This document shows, piece after piece, positions 1-6,151 of a stretch of 7,917 nt of DNA. Every line of letters starts with the position of its first letter. Position 1 is the first letter of the stretch. This DNA comes from DATJXG01 sp035500455 (GTDB lineage: Bacteria > Acidobacteriota > Terriglobia > Terriglobales > Acidobacteriaceae): positions 1 through 7,917 of the forward strand of contig DATJXG010000165.1 of the NCBI GenBank assembly GCA_035500455.1. The letters are read 5' to 3'. A program made the translations under genes and the position numbers. The notes beneath the pieces are model-generated. The model ran no database searches, had not been told where the DNA came from, and saw nothing but the letters and a program-made list of their open reading frames with translations.

Positions 1-10
1 GCCTCGCAGC

Positions 11-27
11 ACGGGGCAAGTCCCCGT
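11..27. repeat. Short hairpin repeat upstream of trmJ
   Basis: ACGGGG (11-16) and CCCCGT (22-27) form a perfect 6-bp stem around a CAAGT loop. The right side continues as CCCTAC, but the left side has no matching GTAGGG, so this looks like a decayed or truncated copy of a longer palindromic intergenic repeat. It lies about 25 bases before the trmJ start. No T-tract follows, so I do not call it a terminator. The stem is visible; its membership in a repeat family is inference. Confidence 0.4.
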
Positions 28-52
28 CCCTACACGAGCCGGGTGGACGCCT

Positions 53-823
53 TTGCCTGCGTCGCGCATTAGAATAGCTTTCTTGCTTCCTCCCCTGGAA
101 TTCGACCGTCTGCGCGTGGTGCTGGTCAGCCCGCGCAATCCCCTCAATATCGGCGCCGCCGCCCGCGCCATGAGCAACTTCGGCTTTCTGCGTTTGCGGG
201 TCGTGAACCCTTATCAAGTCGCGTTTCGCGAGGCACGCTCAGCTGTAGGCGCGGCGAAACTTCTGTCGGATGCGGAGGAATACGAAGGCCTCGCCGAAGC
301 CGTGGCCGATTGCCACCTCGTGATCGGCACCACCGCAGTGCGCCACCGCGAACTGCAGCATCCCCTGCGGGGTCTCAAAGAGGCCGGACCTCTCATTCGC
401 AAGCAACTCTCCCGCGGCCGCGTCGCTCTTCTGTTCGGCTCCGAAAAGTTCGGCCTCTCCAATCACGATCTCAGCCACTGCCACTGGCTGCTGCGCATCC
501 CCACCCGGGACGAGCACATCTCCATGAACCTGGGCCAGGCGGTCGCCGTCTGCCTGTACGAACTGGCGCGCGGCGCGAGAATCGTGGGGCACCCGGGGAA
601 GTTGCAACCCGCCAGCGCCGCGGAACTCGATCGCTTCACCGCGCTTCTGATGGACGCCTTGCGGATCAGCGGCTACGTCAAGCCCCGCACCGCCGCCGGC
701 GCCGAAGAAAAAATTCGCCGCCTGGTTCGCCGCCTCAACCTGCCCCACAATGACGCCGAGGTCTGGTTCGGCATCCTCCGCCAGATCGTCTGGAAACTGC
801 GAACTCCGGAACGCGATGGATAG
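53..823 (+). CDS. trmJ: TrmJ-like tRNA (cytidine/uridine-32) 2'-O-methyltransferase
   Basis: This is a SPOUT-class (TrmH superfamily) RNA methyltransferase of 256 residues; E. coli TrmJ has about 246. TrmJ transfers a methyl group from S-adenosylmethionine to the 2'-OH of nucleotide 32 in the tRNA anticodon loop, in the cytoplasm. All three SPOUT motifs are visible: motif 1 NIGAAARAM (32-40, with catalytic-type Arg38), motif 2 LLFGSEKFGLSN (126-137) and motif 3 from IPTRDEH to NLGQAVAVCLYEL (149-171), which build the knotted SAM site. Residues about 190-250 match the C-terminal extension that separates TrmJ from other TrmH proteins, ending GILRQIVWKL. The TTG start has GGTGG (42-46) six bases upstream. 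The frame is open to the window edge and conserved sequence begins only near residue 20, so the exact N-terminus is uncertain. The gene converges on rdgB. Family assignment is strong; the exact target nucleotide is inferred. Confidence 0.9.
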   Translation: MPASRIRIAFLLPPLEFDRLRVVLVSPRNPLNIGAAARAMSNFGFLRLRVVNPYQVAFREARSAVGAAKLLSDAEEYEGLAEAVADCHLVIGTTAVRHRELQHPLRGLKEAGPLIRKQLSRGRVALLFGSEKFGLSNHDLSHCHWLLRIPTRDEHISMNLGQAVAVCLYELARGARIVGHPGKLQPASAAELDRFTALLMDALRISGYVKPRTAAGAEEKIRRLVRRLNLPHNDAEVWFGILRQIVWKLRTPERDG

Positions 824-906
824 TGTCCCCTAAGCGCGAGTCACCTGTTATCCTCACGTCCATTCCGAAAATTGCGGCTGTTGACAGATCAGGAGGGGAC
901 AAAGCA

Positions 907-933
907 CCCATCCGTAAGCCGGACGGAGATGGG
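907..933. other. Stem-loop in the trmJ/rdgB convergent spacer
   Basis: CCCAT (907-911) pairs with ATGGG (929-933), and CCGT (912-915) pairs with ACGG (923-926), leaving a 2-nt bulge (927-928) and a 7-nt loop. With the hairpin at 947-974 it sits between two converging genes, where a bidirectional transcription stop would be useful. There is no T-tract, so intrinsic termination is not supported by sequence. Confidence 0.35.
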
Positions 934-946
934 GCCAACCTGCTCA

Positions 947-974
947 CGTAGAGACGCTGCGCTGCGCCTCTACG
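947..974. repeat. Palindromic hairpin overlapping the rdgB stop codon
   Basis: CGTAGAG (947-953) pairs perfectly with CTCTACG (968-974). After one A/C mismatch the stem continues with CGC (955-957) against GCG (964-966), closing a 6-nt loop. The rdgB stop codon (970-972, read on the minus strand) lies in the right arm, so the gene ends inside the element. The palindrome resembles REP-type intergenic repeats and may act as a two-way terminator or mRNA 3' end protector. No T-tract is present. The structure is seen directly; the role is inference. Confidence 0.5.
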
Positions 975-1590
975 GTCGTCTCTGCGACCACCAAGCCAGA
1001 AACTCGCGAAACGCCGCTCCACGATGGCTATACGCCGCCTTCTCCTCCGCGCTCAGCTCGGCGAACGTCTTCCCGATCTGCGGGAAGTAAAACAGCGGAT
1101 CGTAGCCGAAGCCGTTGCTGCCGCGCGGCTGGTCGAGAATGACTCCTTCCGCAGTCCCCCGAAATACAGCCAGCGTCACGCCATCTCGCGCGGCCGCAAT
1201 CACACACACAAAGCGGCCGCTGCGCTTCTCTTCCGGTACATTCCTCAGCTTACGGATCAGCTTGGCGTTGTTGGCCTTGTCGTCCGTGTTGGCCTCCGCC
1301 AGGTGGGGCTCATCGGCCGCGTAGCGCGCGGAATGCACGCCTGGCGCGCCTCCCAACGCGTCCACTTCCAGCCCAGAGTCATCTGCCAGAACAATTTCGC
1401 CGGGAGCGTAAAGGCTGTAGGCCTCAGCTTTCTTACGCGCATTGGCTTCGAAGGTAAGACCGTCTTCGACGACTAGTGGCAGGGCAGAGAAGTTGGGGAG
1501 GGGGGCGATTTCAATTCCGCAGGGGGCGGCCGCGCCGGCGAAGTCGCGCAGCTTTCCAGGGTTCGAAGTAGCAATCAGAATCCGATCCAT
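970..1590 (-). CDS. rdgB: RdgB/HAM1 family XTP/dITP diphosphatase
   Basis: This house-cleaning enzyme hydrolyses non-canonical purine nucleoside triphosphates (dITP, ITP, XTP) to the monophosphate and pyrophosphate, keeping deaminated bases out of DNA and RNA; it is cytoplasmic, Mg-dependent and usually dimeric. The 206 residues match the usual family length. Visible signatures in order are the nucleotide-binding TSNPGKLRDF (8-17), FEANARKKAE (47-56), the acidic metal-binding ADDSGLEVDALGGAPG (69-84) with SARYA just after, GSNGFGYDPLF (157-167) and SHRGAA (188-193). I chose ATG 1590, although the frame stays open to 1764, because the family begins exactly at MDRILIATSN and the extra 58 residues do not resemble anything. 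GAGG lies about eight bases upstream of this ATG. The membrane-protein gene lies 127 bases upstream on the same strand; co-transcription is possible. The stop codon is inside a hairpin repeat. Confidence 0.95.
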   Translation of the reverse strand: MDRILIATSNPGKLRDFAGAAAPCGIEIAPLPNFSALPLVVEDGLTFEANARKKAEAYSLYAPGEIVLADDSGLEVDALGGAPGVHSARYAADEPHLAEANTDDKANNAKLIRKLRNVPEEKRSGRFVCVIAAARDGVTLAVFRGTAEGVILDQPRGSNGFGYDPLFYFPQIGKTFAELSAEEKAAYSHRGAAFREFLAWWSQRRP

Positions 1591-1607
1591 TACTGAAGCC
1601 TCAGCGC

Positions 1608-1630
1608 TCTCGGCGGCGGTTCTCGGCGGC
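1608..1630. repeat. 10-bp direct repeat upstream of rdgB
   Basis: TCTCGGCGGC occurs at 1608-1617 and again at 1621-1630, separated by GGT, just upstream of the rdgB start. In a GC-rich spacer this may be chance or replication slippage. I see no clear promoter associated with it. Confidence 0.25.
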
Positions 1631-1717
1631 CCCTGCGTTTTAAGGTTTTTCTGTCTCCATGCATACCGCGATAGCGCAGAGTTCGCCGCGCCGAAAGCAC
1701 AAAGCAATGCCCGCTTC

Positions 1718-3271
1718 CTACCTCCGCCGCGCCCGTCGCCACCAAGCCATACCGGCCATCCCAAGAGCCGTAAGCAGTGACAGCGCTCCGCCCAGCGTCC
1801 GGTCCCAGGTGCGGACGAACTTCACCTCCACCCGGTTCTCGCCCTTCTCAACCGGCACCATCAGTTGGCCAGTGACGTCGCGAGTCTGCCCCGCTACCGC
1901 GTGGCCGTTCACTTCCACCCTCCACGCCGGGTAGTTGAACAGATGCATTGCCAGCATTCCGGGCTGGTCCACCGTCGCCACTACGAGCTTGTCCTCGGGA
2001 GCCCAACGCAGCACGCGGATCTGCGCCTTCCCTGGGCCTTCGAGGGTAACCCAGCGCTCATTGTGCGGAGCCTCAGTAGCATCCGCACCCAGCGGCACGT
2101 ACTCATCCGTGCCCTCGTAGCCCGTCCTCTCCGTGGTGTAGCGCTGTAGTTCCGCGATGTCGAGTGGGTTGTCCCACCATGGTTCCTGCAGGTAGCGCCA
2201 GCAAAACACCACCACAGCCAGCAACACCACCACCATGATCGCCCGCGGCAGCCATCGTTTCCACGCGCTCGTGATGAACACCGCCAGAGGTACTCCCAGG
2301 CACAGCAGCCAGCGCCACGGCAACTGCACAAAGCGCAGCTTCGGCAGGAACCTCCAAAACACCAGAGTGAAAGAGAACAGCAGCAGGCTGGCGGCGACTG
2401 CCCACACCGTGAGCAGCCACCATCCTTGCCGCCCCGGTTGGCGCCTGCGGAAACAGAGTCCGGCTCCGGCGGCCACCGCTGCCGCCTCCGCAAACGCTGC
2501 CAGCGACACGATAAAGTTGAAGCGGCTGTGGTCCGGATTGACCCCCGAGGTGAAAATGAAGTTGTCCTCGGGCCGCACCCCGGGAGCGAATACCTGCGAG
2601 ATGTCCACCCAGCGCTGTTCGTAGATGGCCGGCACCAGGTAAAACCCGGCGAGGGCGAACCCCAGTGCCACCGCCAGCACTCCCGTCAACACAATGCGTG
2701 GCGAGCGCCGAAGCACCGCCACAATCACGATCAGCAACGCCAGCGAATAAGTCACCATCACCGCCGCCGGAGCATTGGTAAGCCATGCCGCGGCGACAAT
2801 CAGCCCCAGGGGAACCGAGGCGCGGGGCGTGTCATCCTCCGCGCGCAGTACAAAAAAAAGCAGTAAGGGAAGCAGCGCGGCAGCCAGCAATTCCGCGTAA
2901 GCGCTTCGCCAATAAATCACCACCAGGGCGTAGGGATTCGCGGCATAAAGCGCGGCGGCGAAGATGGCATCATTTCGCAGCAGCCAGCGCCGGGCCAGCA
3001 CATACATGGAGCATCCGGAGAGAAAAAGCGCAATAAAAACGTAAGCGCCGGAAACGACTTTCCAGGGCAGAATCAAACCCAGAAACGCTCCCAGCATCCA
3101 CGAGGCCGGGGGATAAAACAGAAAACGGGCCTCGCCGTACCCATACTGCGCCCACTCTGCCCAGCGGGGATAAAGAATGCCCTGCTTCCACTGGTTCTCC
3201 ACCTCGATCCAGGAATTCATGTGGAATTCGAAGTCGTGACCGGAGGCATTGCCGTGGAAAAGCATCGGCAC
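1718..3271 (-). CDS. Polytopic membrane protein, PTPS-related / GT-C glycosyltransferase-like
   Basis: From the first ordinary start (GTG) this is 517 residues. The N-terminal loop has the acidic GHDFEFHMNSW (11-21), followed by YPRWAEW and ARFLFYPPASWMLG (48-61); such an acidic first outer loop after helix 1 is typical of GT-C fold membrane glycosyltransferases and the '6-pyruvoyl-tetrahydropterin synthase-related' membrane family. About ten hydrophobic helices follow (about 54-70, 75-95, 103-120, 124-141, 155-187, 193-213, 253-275, 284-305, 319-337, 342-359). A soluble domain (about 360-490) contains LFNYPAWRVEVNGH, as in the outer domain of YfhO-like proteins, then comes a last helix (492-510) and a basic tail. 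It probably handles lipid-linked sugars in cell-envelope glycosylation, but the substrate is unknown. The frame is open upstream to about 3440 and codes there for a further helix, so the true start is probably CTG 3382. Family is fairly sure, function is not. Confidence 0.75.
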   Translation of the reverse strand: MPMLFHGNASGHDFEFHMNSWIEVENQWKQGILYPRWAEWAQYGYGEARFLFYPPASWMLGAFLGLILPWKVVSGAYVFIALFLSGCSMYVLARRWLLRNDAIFAAALYAANPYALVVIYWRSAYAELLAAALLPLLLFFVLRAEDDTPRASVPLGLIVAAAWLTNAPAAVMVTYSLALLIVIVAVLRRSPRIVLTGVLAVALGFALAGFYLVPAIYEQRWVDISQVFAPGVRPEDNFIFTSGVNPDHSRFNFIVSLAAFAEAAAVAAGAGLCFRRRQPGRQGWWLLTVWAVAASLLLFSFTLVFWRFLPKLRFVQLPWRWLLCLGVPLAVFITSAWKRWLPRAIMVVVLLAVVVFCWRYLQEPWWDNPLDIAELQRYTTERTGYEGTDEYVPLGADATEAPHNERWVTLEGPGKAQIRVLRWAPEDKLVVATVDQPGMLAMHLFNYPAWRVEVNGHAVAGQTRDVTGQLMVPVEKGENRVEVKFVRTWDRTLGGALSLLTALGMAGMAWWRRARRR

Positions 3272-3388
3272 AATCGCCGCAAACGCCGTCGCCGCGATGA
3301 CGAGCGCCGGCCACAGATAAGGCCGAACGCTTTCCGGCCAGGATTTCTTCTGAACGCCTTCCAGGTTGGTGTGAGTGATCAGCGAACG

Positions 3389-3394
3389 CCCTCC
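3389..3394 (-). promoter_or_regulatory. GGAGGG ribosome binding site suggesting a CTG start at 3382
   Basis: On the minus strand GGAGGG lies six bases before CTG (3382-3380), in frame with the membrane protein and 37 codons upstream of its GTG at 3271. Those 37 codons include PYLWPALVIAATAFAAIV, a good membrane helix that would supply the missing first transmembrane segment. The frame between 3440 and 3271 has no ATG, GTG or TTG. The Shine-Dalgarno match is seen; use of CTG is inference. Confidence 0.45.
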
Positions 3395-3508
3395 ACAGAA
3401 CCCGCTCCGACAGGATGACAGATTGTGGCGTACCGGGGGCTAATGGGGCAATGCTTAGCTGGCTTCAGGGGGGAAGGTATTTGCACTTTTTGCAGGCTGC
3501 GCCTTTTC

Positions 3509-3525
3509 TGCCGGCCAGCCCGGCA
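3509..3525. other. GC-rich hairpin in the divergent spacer
   Basis: TGCCGG (3509-3514) and CCGGCA (3520-3525) form a perfect 6-bp stem with a CCAGC loop. It lies in the 250-base region between the divergent membrane-protein and MetE-like genes. There is no T-tract on either side. It may be a leader structure or a protein site, or may simply reflect GC-rich composition. A smaller TGCA-N5-TGCA palindrome is at 3482-3494. Confidence 0.25.
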
Positions 3526-3579
3526 AGCCGAAACATGCGATGGCCTCGCTTACTCCCTGGTACCTGCCGCGATACCGTC

Positions 3580-3609
3580 TTGTACGTCGCTTCTGATTCG
3601 GAGTACATT
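3580..3609 (+). promoter_or_regulatory. Possible promoter of the MetE-like gene
   Basis: TTGTAC (3580-3585) resembles a -35 box and TACATT (3604-3609) a -10 box (four of six bases match TATAAT), with an 18-base spacer. Transcription would start near 3616, just ahead of the GGAGG at 3624. The same bases form TGTAC-N17-GTACA, an inverted repeat. The match is moderate and the sigma factor preference of the host is unknown. Confidence 0.3.
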
Positions 3610-3633
3610 GAGGCCGTTTGAGTGGAGGTTCAC

Positions 3634-4740
3634 GTGTACCGCAGCGATGTAGTGGGAAGTCTCCTGCGTCCGGCCTATCTGAAAGAAGCCCGCGATCAAT
3701 ACGCGTCCAACAAATTGACCGATGTCGAGTTCAAGCAGATAGAAGACCGCGCCGTGGACGAGGCTGTGGCTCTGCAGATCCGTTCCGGAGTGGAGGTGCT
3801 CAGCGACGGCGAAATGCGCCGCTACGCCTTCTTCGGCCACTTGATCGACGCGGTAGAAGGATTCGACAAGTTCGGGGGCTGGGCGATCCCGTTTCGCAAT
3901 GAGAAGGGGGAAGAGCTGGTCCTGCCCCGGCCGGTGGTAGTGTCGCGCCTGCGCCGCAAACGTCCGCTCTGTGCCGAGGAGTTCATCTACTTGCGGGCGC
4001 GAACCAAGCATCCTGCGAAAACCACGATGATCAGCGCACAGCAGGCGGCGGCCTATTACGACAAAACAAAGTCGGCCGGCGCCTACCCAAGCGTGGACGC
4101 TTATCTGGCCGACCTGGTGGATATCTTGCGCGACGAAGTGGAGGAACTCATCCGCCTGGGCTGCGCCTACATTCAGATCGACTCGCCGCAATATACGGCG
4201 CTGCTTGATCCCAAGTTGCGAGAAGGCTACCGGCAGCGGGGCAACGATCCCGACCGCCTCCTCGATCTTTCCATTGAAATGGACAACGCGGTGATCGGCG
4301 ACCATCCCGGCATCACTTTCGGATTGCACCTGTGCCGGGGAAATAACCAGAGCAAATTTTATGCCGCCGGCGATTACGGCCCGATCGCCAAGGTATTCCG
4401 CAACACACGCTTTCACCGCTTCCTCCTGGAGTATGACGACGAACGCTCCGGCGGCTTCGAACCGCTGCGGCAGGTGCCCGAAGGCCGGACCGTCGTGCTG
4501 GGGTTGGTGAGTTCGAAGCAGGCCGCGCTCGAAAGCAAAGATGAACTCAAGCATCGCATTGAGCAGGCTTCCGTATTTTTGCCCCTGGAAAGGCTGGCTC
4601 TGAGCCCACAGTGCGGCTTTGCCTCGACCCTCGAGGGCAACCTGCTGAGCCTGGCGGAGCAGGAAGCGAAGCTGCGCCTGGTGGCGGAGACCGCGGACGA
4701 AGTGTGGGGCAAGCCGGTGCCGGCGGCTCGTCGCGCCTAA
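3634..4740 (+). CDS. Stand-alone MetE-type (cobalamin-independent methionine synthase C-terminal domain) protein
   Basis: This 368-residue TIM-barrel protein matches only the catalytic C-terminal half of MetE, which moves a methyl group from methyltetrahydrofolate to the thiol of homocysteine. Visible landmarks are GSLLRP (8-13), SDGEM (57-61) and IQIDSPQ (180-186, Asp183 in the folate-contact position). The zinc site is complete: His232 and Cys234 in LHLCRGN, Glu266 in LEYDDE and Cys327 in SPQCGF. Short homologues include B. subtilis YxjG/YxjH (about 378 residues), archaeal core-MetE and the epoxyalkane:CoM transferases, so the thiol acceptor and methyl or alkyl donor cannot be fixed from sequence. 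I chose GTG 3634 because GGAGG (3624-3628) ends five bases before it; GTG 3622, in frame, would add four residues and would place this GGAGG inside the gene. The gene stands alone, divergent from the membrane-protein gene and followed by a long non-coding stretch. Confidence 0.85.
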   Translation: MYRSDVVGSLLRPAYLKEARDQYASNKLTDVEFKQIEDRAVDEAVALQIRSGVEVLSDGEMRRYAFFGHLIDAVEGFDKFGGWAIPFRNEKGEELVLPRPVVVSRLRRKRPLCAEEFIYLRARTKHPAKTTMISAQQAAAYYDKTKSAGAYPSVDAYLADLVDILRDEVEELIRLGCAYIQIDSPQYTALLDPKLREGYRQRGNDPDRLLDLSIEMDNAVIGDHPGITFGLHLCRGNNQSKFYAAGDYGPIAKVFRNTRFHRFLLEYDDERSGGFEPLRQVPEGRTVVLGLVSSKQAALESKDELKHRIEQASVFLPLERLALSPQCGFASTLEGNLLSLAEQEAKLRLVAETADEVWGKPVPAARRA

Positions 4741-5308
4741 CAGCCTGTGGTGAAAGTCGGAGTGCAGCGGGCGAGCGGCACTTTTCATGAGTTGCCATCC
4801 CGAGCGAAGCGAGGGATCTGGGTTTGTGCTGGACGCGAAAGCGTGGCCGCGCGGGCAAGAACCTAGATCCCTCGCTTCGCTCGGGATGACAATGAGAGAC
4901 AGGATGACAAGGTCGGGTGAATTGAGGGACGAATAGAGGATTCTCACTTTCACACGAGCGCCTAAGGTTCGATAGGTTAGAAAGAGGCTCGGGCCCATTC
5001 CCAGGCTGTTTCGCAGTCAGATACGAGCCCGGGGCCCGGTTCACCCTCTCGCCCGACCAAACTCCCTCTCCGCATGATTGCCGAAATGCTTTCCTGCCTT
5101 CGTGATTCCACAGAGAGAACCGTAGGAGTACAGCGGAGGCCGATTCGCTGAGGGCAGGCATCGTCGTAAGATAAGCTTGCAATTCGGGCGCGTCGCAGCC
5201 CCGCGATGATCCGCAGCCGCAGTATTTCGTAGCGGGCTGCAGAGCAGCGAGGGCGATTGCGGCGGGTTATCGAACATCAGGTCCAACATCGGGACGGAGA
5301 AGAGCAGA
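4741..5308. other. Gene-free stretch between the MetE-like and amidohydrolase genes
   Basis: I see no convincing gene here on either strand. The first part holds the large inverted repeat (4791-4893). Just after it, at 4898-4909, GACAGGATGACA repeats the GGATGACA end of that element. A weak GGCTCG (4986-4991) / CGAGCC (5024-5029) pairing lies in a GGGCCC-rich area. Long minus-strand frames crossing the region are explained by the repeat and by codon-mirror effects. I see no tRNA-like cloverleaf and no clear promoter for the downstream gene, though one should exist in the last 200 bases. Confidence 0.6.
4791..4893. repeat. Long palindromic repeat with 24-bp perfect arms
   Basis: Positions 4796-4819 and 4865-4888 are exact reverse complements (24 bp, core CGAGCGAAGCGAGGGAT). 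One G-U pair and GGTT/AACC (4821-4824 with 4860-4863) extend the stem inward to 29 bp. Past one mismatch, GTTG (4791-4794) and CAAT (4890-4893) extend it outward, the last pair being G-U. Inside the loop ACGC-GAAA-GCGT (4833-4844) forms its own hairpin with a GNRA tetraloop. As RNA this would be a very stable folded element of about 100 nt. Its translations contain SEARDL and HPERSEGS strings, which I know as frequent spurious-ORF products of this intergenic repeat type in bacteria. It could be a MITE-like or REP-like mobile repeat. It lies about 50 bases after the MetE-like stop and may also end its transcript, although no T-tract follows. Confidence 0.85.
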
Positions 5309-6151
5309 TTGATCACTGACTGTCATGTCCATATCCATCCCGTGGAAATGCTCCGCCCGGCGGCCCGGGACTTGATCAAGCGCAACCGGCCGGACTTCGA
5401 GCAGATCGCGGAATTCGGCCATTCTCCTTCTGCGTTTCTCAAGTATCTCGACCAGGCCGGAGTGGAGCGGGTAGTGATCATCAACTATGTTGCGCCCGAT
5501 TTCATCGGCTTTACTCCCAGCATCAACGACTACGCGGCTGAGTACGTCAAAGCCGATCCCCGGCGCCTGATTTCCTGCGGCGGGCTGCATCCCCGGCAAT
5601 CGCAAAACATCATGGCGGAAGTGGAGCAATTTCTGCGCCTGAAGATCCGGGCGATCAAGCTGCACCCTCCGCACCAGCTTTTGTTTCCCAACGATTATTT
5701 GCACGGCATGAAGGAGTTGGAGGTGATCTACCGGGCGGCGGAGGCGAATGGGCTGCCCATCATCTTCCACACTGGAACCTCAATTTTCGAGGGTGCGCGA
5801 AACCGCTATGGGGATCCGATGTACCTGGATGACGTCGCGGTGGACTTCCCTCGGCTGAAGATCATCATGGCGCACGGCGGACGCCCGCTGTGGATGGACA
5901 CCGCTTTTTTTCTGCTGCGGCGGCACCCCAACATGTTTCTGGATATCAGCGGTATTCCGCCCAAAAGCTTGTTGAAATATTTTCCCCGGCTGGAAGAGAT
6001 TGCGCATAAAACCATGTTCGGCACGGACTGGCCGGGGCCGGGCGTTCCGGCGATGCGCACGAACGTGGATGAGTTCAGCGCCCTGCCGTTGGCAGAGCAA
6101 ACCAAACAGCAGATTTTCTGGGATACGGCTCTGACTATCTGGCCGCTCTAA
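5309..6151 (+). CDS. Amidohydrolase-2 family metal-dependent hydrolase/decarboxylase
   Basis: This 280-residue TIM-barrel protein belongs to the amidohydrolase-2 branch of the amidohydrolase superfamily, relatives of ACMSD, gamma-resorcylate decarboxylase and lactone hydrolases. The metal-site residues are visible: DCHVHIH (4-10, His6 and His8 on strand 1), IIFHTG (His154), IMAHGG (His189) and FGTDWPGPG (Asp240 on strand 8). IKLHP (116-120) occupies the usual strand-4 position. Members are cytoplasmic and cleave C-N, C-O or C-C bonds of small molecules; the substrate is not predictable. The end, IFWDTALTIWPL, is a variant of the usual GxNAxRLF terminal motif. The start is TTG 5309, with GGAG (5296-5299) nine bases upstream; I saw no ATG or GTG in frame in the bases before it, and the metal motif begins at residue 4. 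The 3' end overlaps the hxlR-type gene by 17 bases, tail to tail. The family is secure, the reaction is not. Confidence 0.85.
   Translation: MITDCHVHIHPVEMLRPAARDLIKRNRPDFEQIAEFGHSPSAFLKYLDQAGVERVVIINYVAPDFIGFTPSINDYAAEYVKADPRRLISCGGLHPRQSQNIMAEVEQFLRLKIRAIKLHPPHQLLFPNDYLHGMKELEVIYRAAEANGLPIIFHTGTSIFEGARNRYGDPMYLDDVAVDFPRLKIIMAHGGRPLWMDTAFFLLRRHPNMFLDISGIPPKSLLKYFPRLEEIAHKTMFGTDWPGPGVPAMRTNVDEFSALPLAEQTKQQIFWDTALTIWPL

Noticed and set aside
239..748. 169-codon minus-strand frame inside trmJ
   Set aside because: It is antisense to strongly conserved SPOUT motifs and resembles no protein.
1591..1764. 58-residue N-terminal extension of rdgB
   Set aside because: The family begins exactly at MDRILIATSN; the extension is unconserved in appearance and overlaps the end of the membrane-protein gene.
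3550..4998. 482-codon minus-strand open frame over the MetE-like gene
   Set aside because: It is antisense to a gene with clear family motifs, crosses the palindromic repeat (giving the well-known spurious SEARDL-type string) and has no recognisable domain.
4960..5040. Possible tRNA (GGTTCGA string near 4965)
   Set aside because: No acceptor stem, anticodon arm or correctly spaced T-loop can be built around it.
5118..5132. ACTCCTACGG on the minus strand, resembling a conserved 16S rRNA segment
   Set aside because: Only about ten bases match and the flanks do not continue as rRNA; chance match.
4547..5182. 211-codon minus-strand frame in the gene-free stretch
   Set aside because: It includes the HPERSEGS translation of the inverted repeat and antisense of the MetE-like 3' end; no plausible protein family.
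5041..5316. 91-codon minus-strand frame before the amidohydrolase
   Set aside because: No family resemblance and low-complexity composition; it overlaps the amidohydrolase start and its ribosome binding site.
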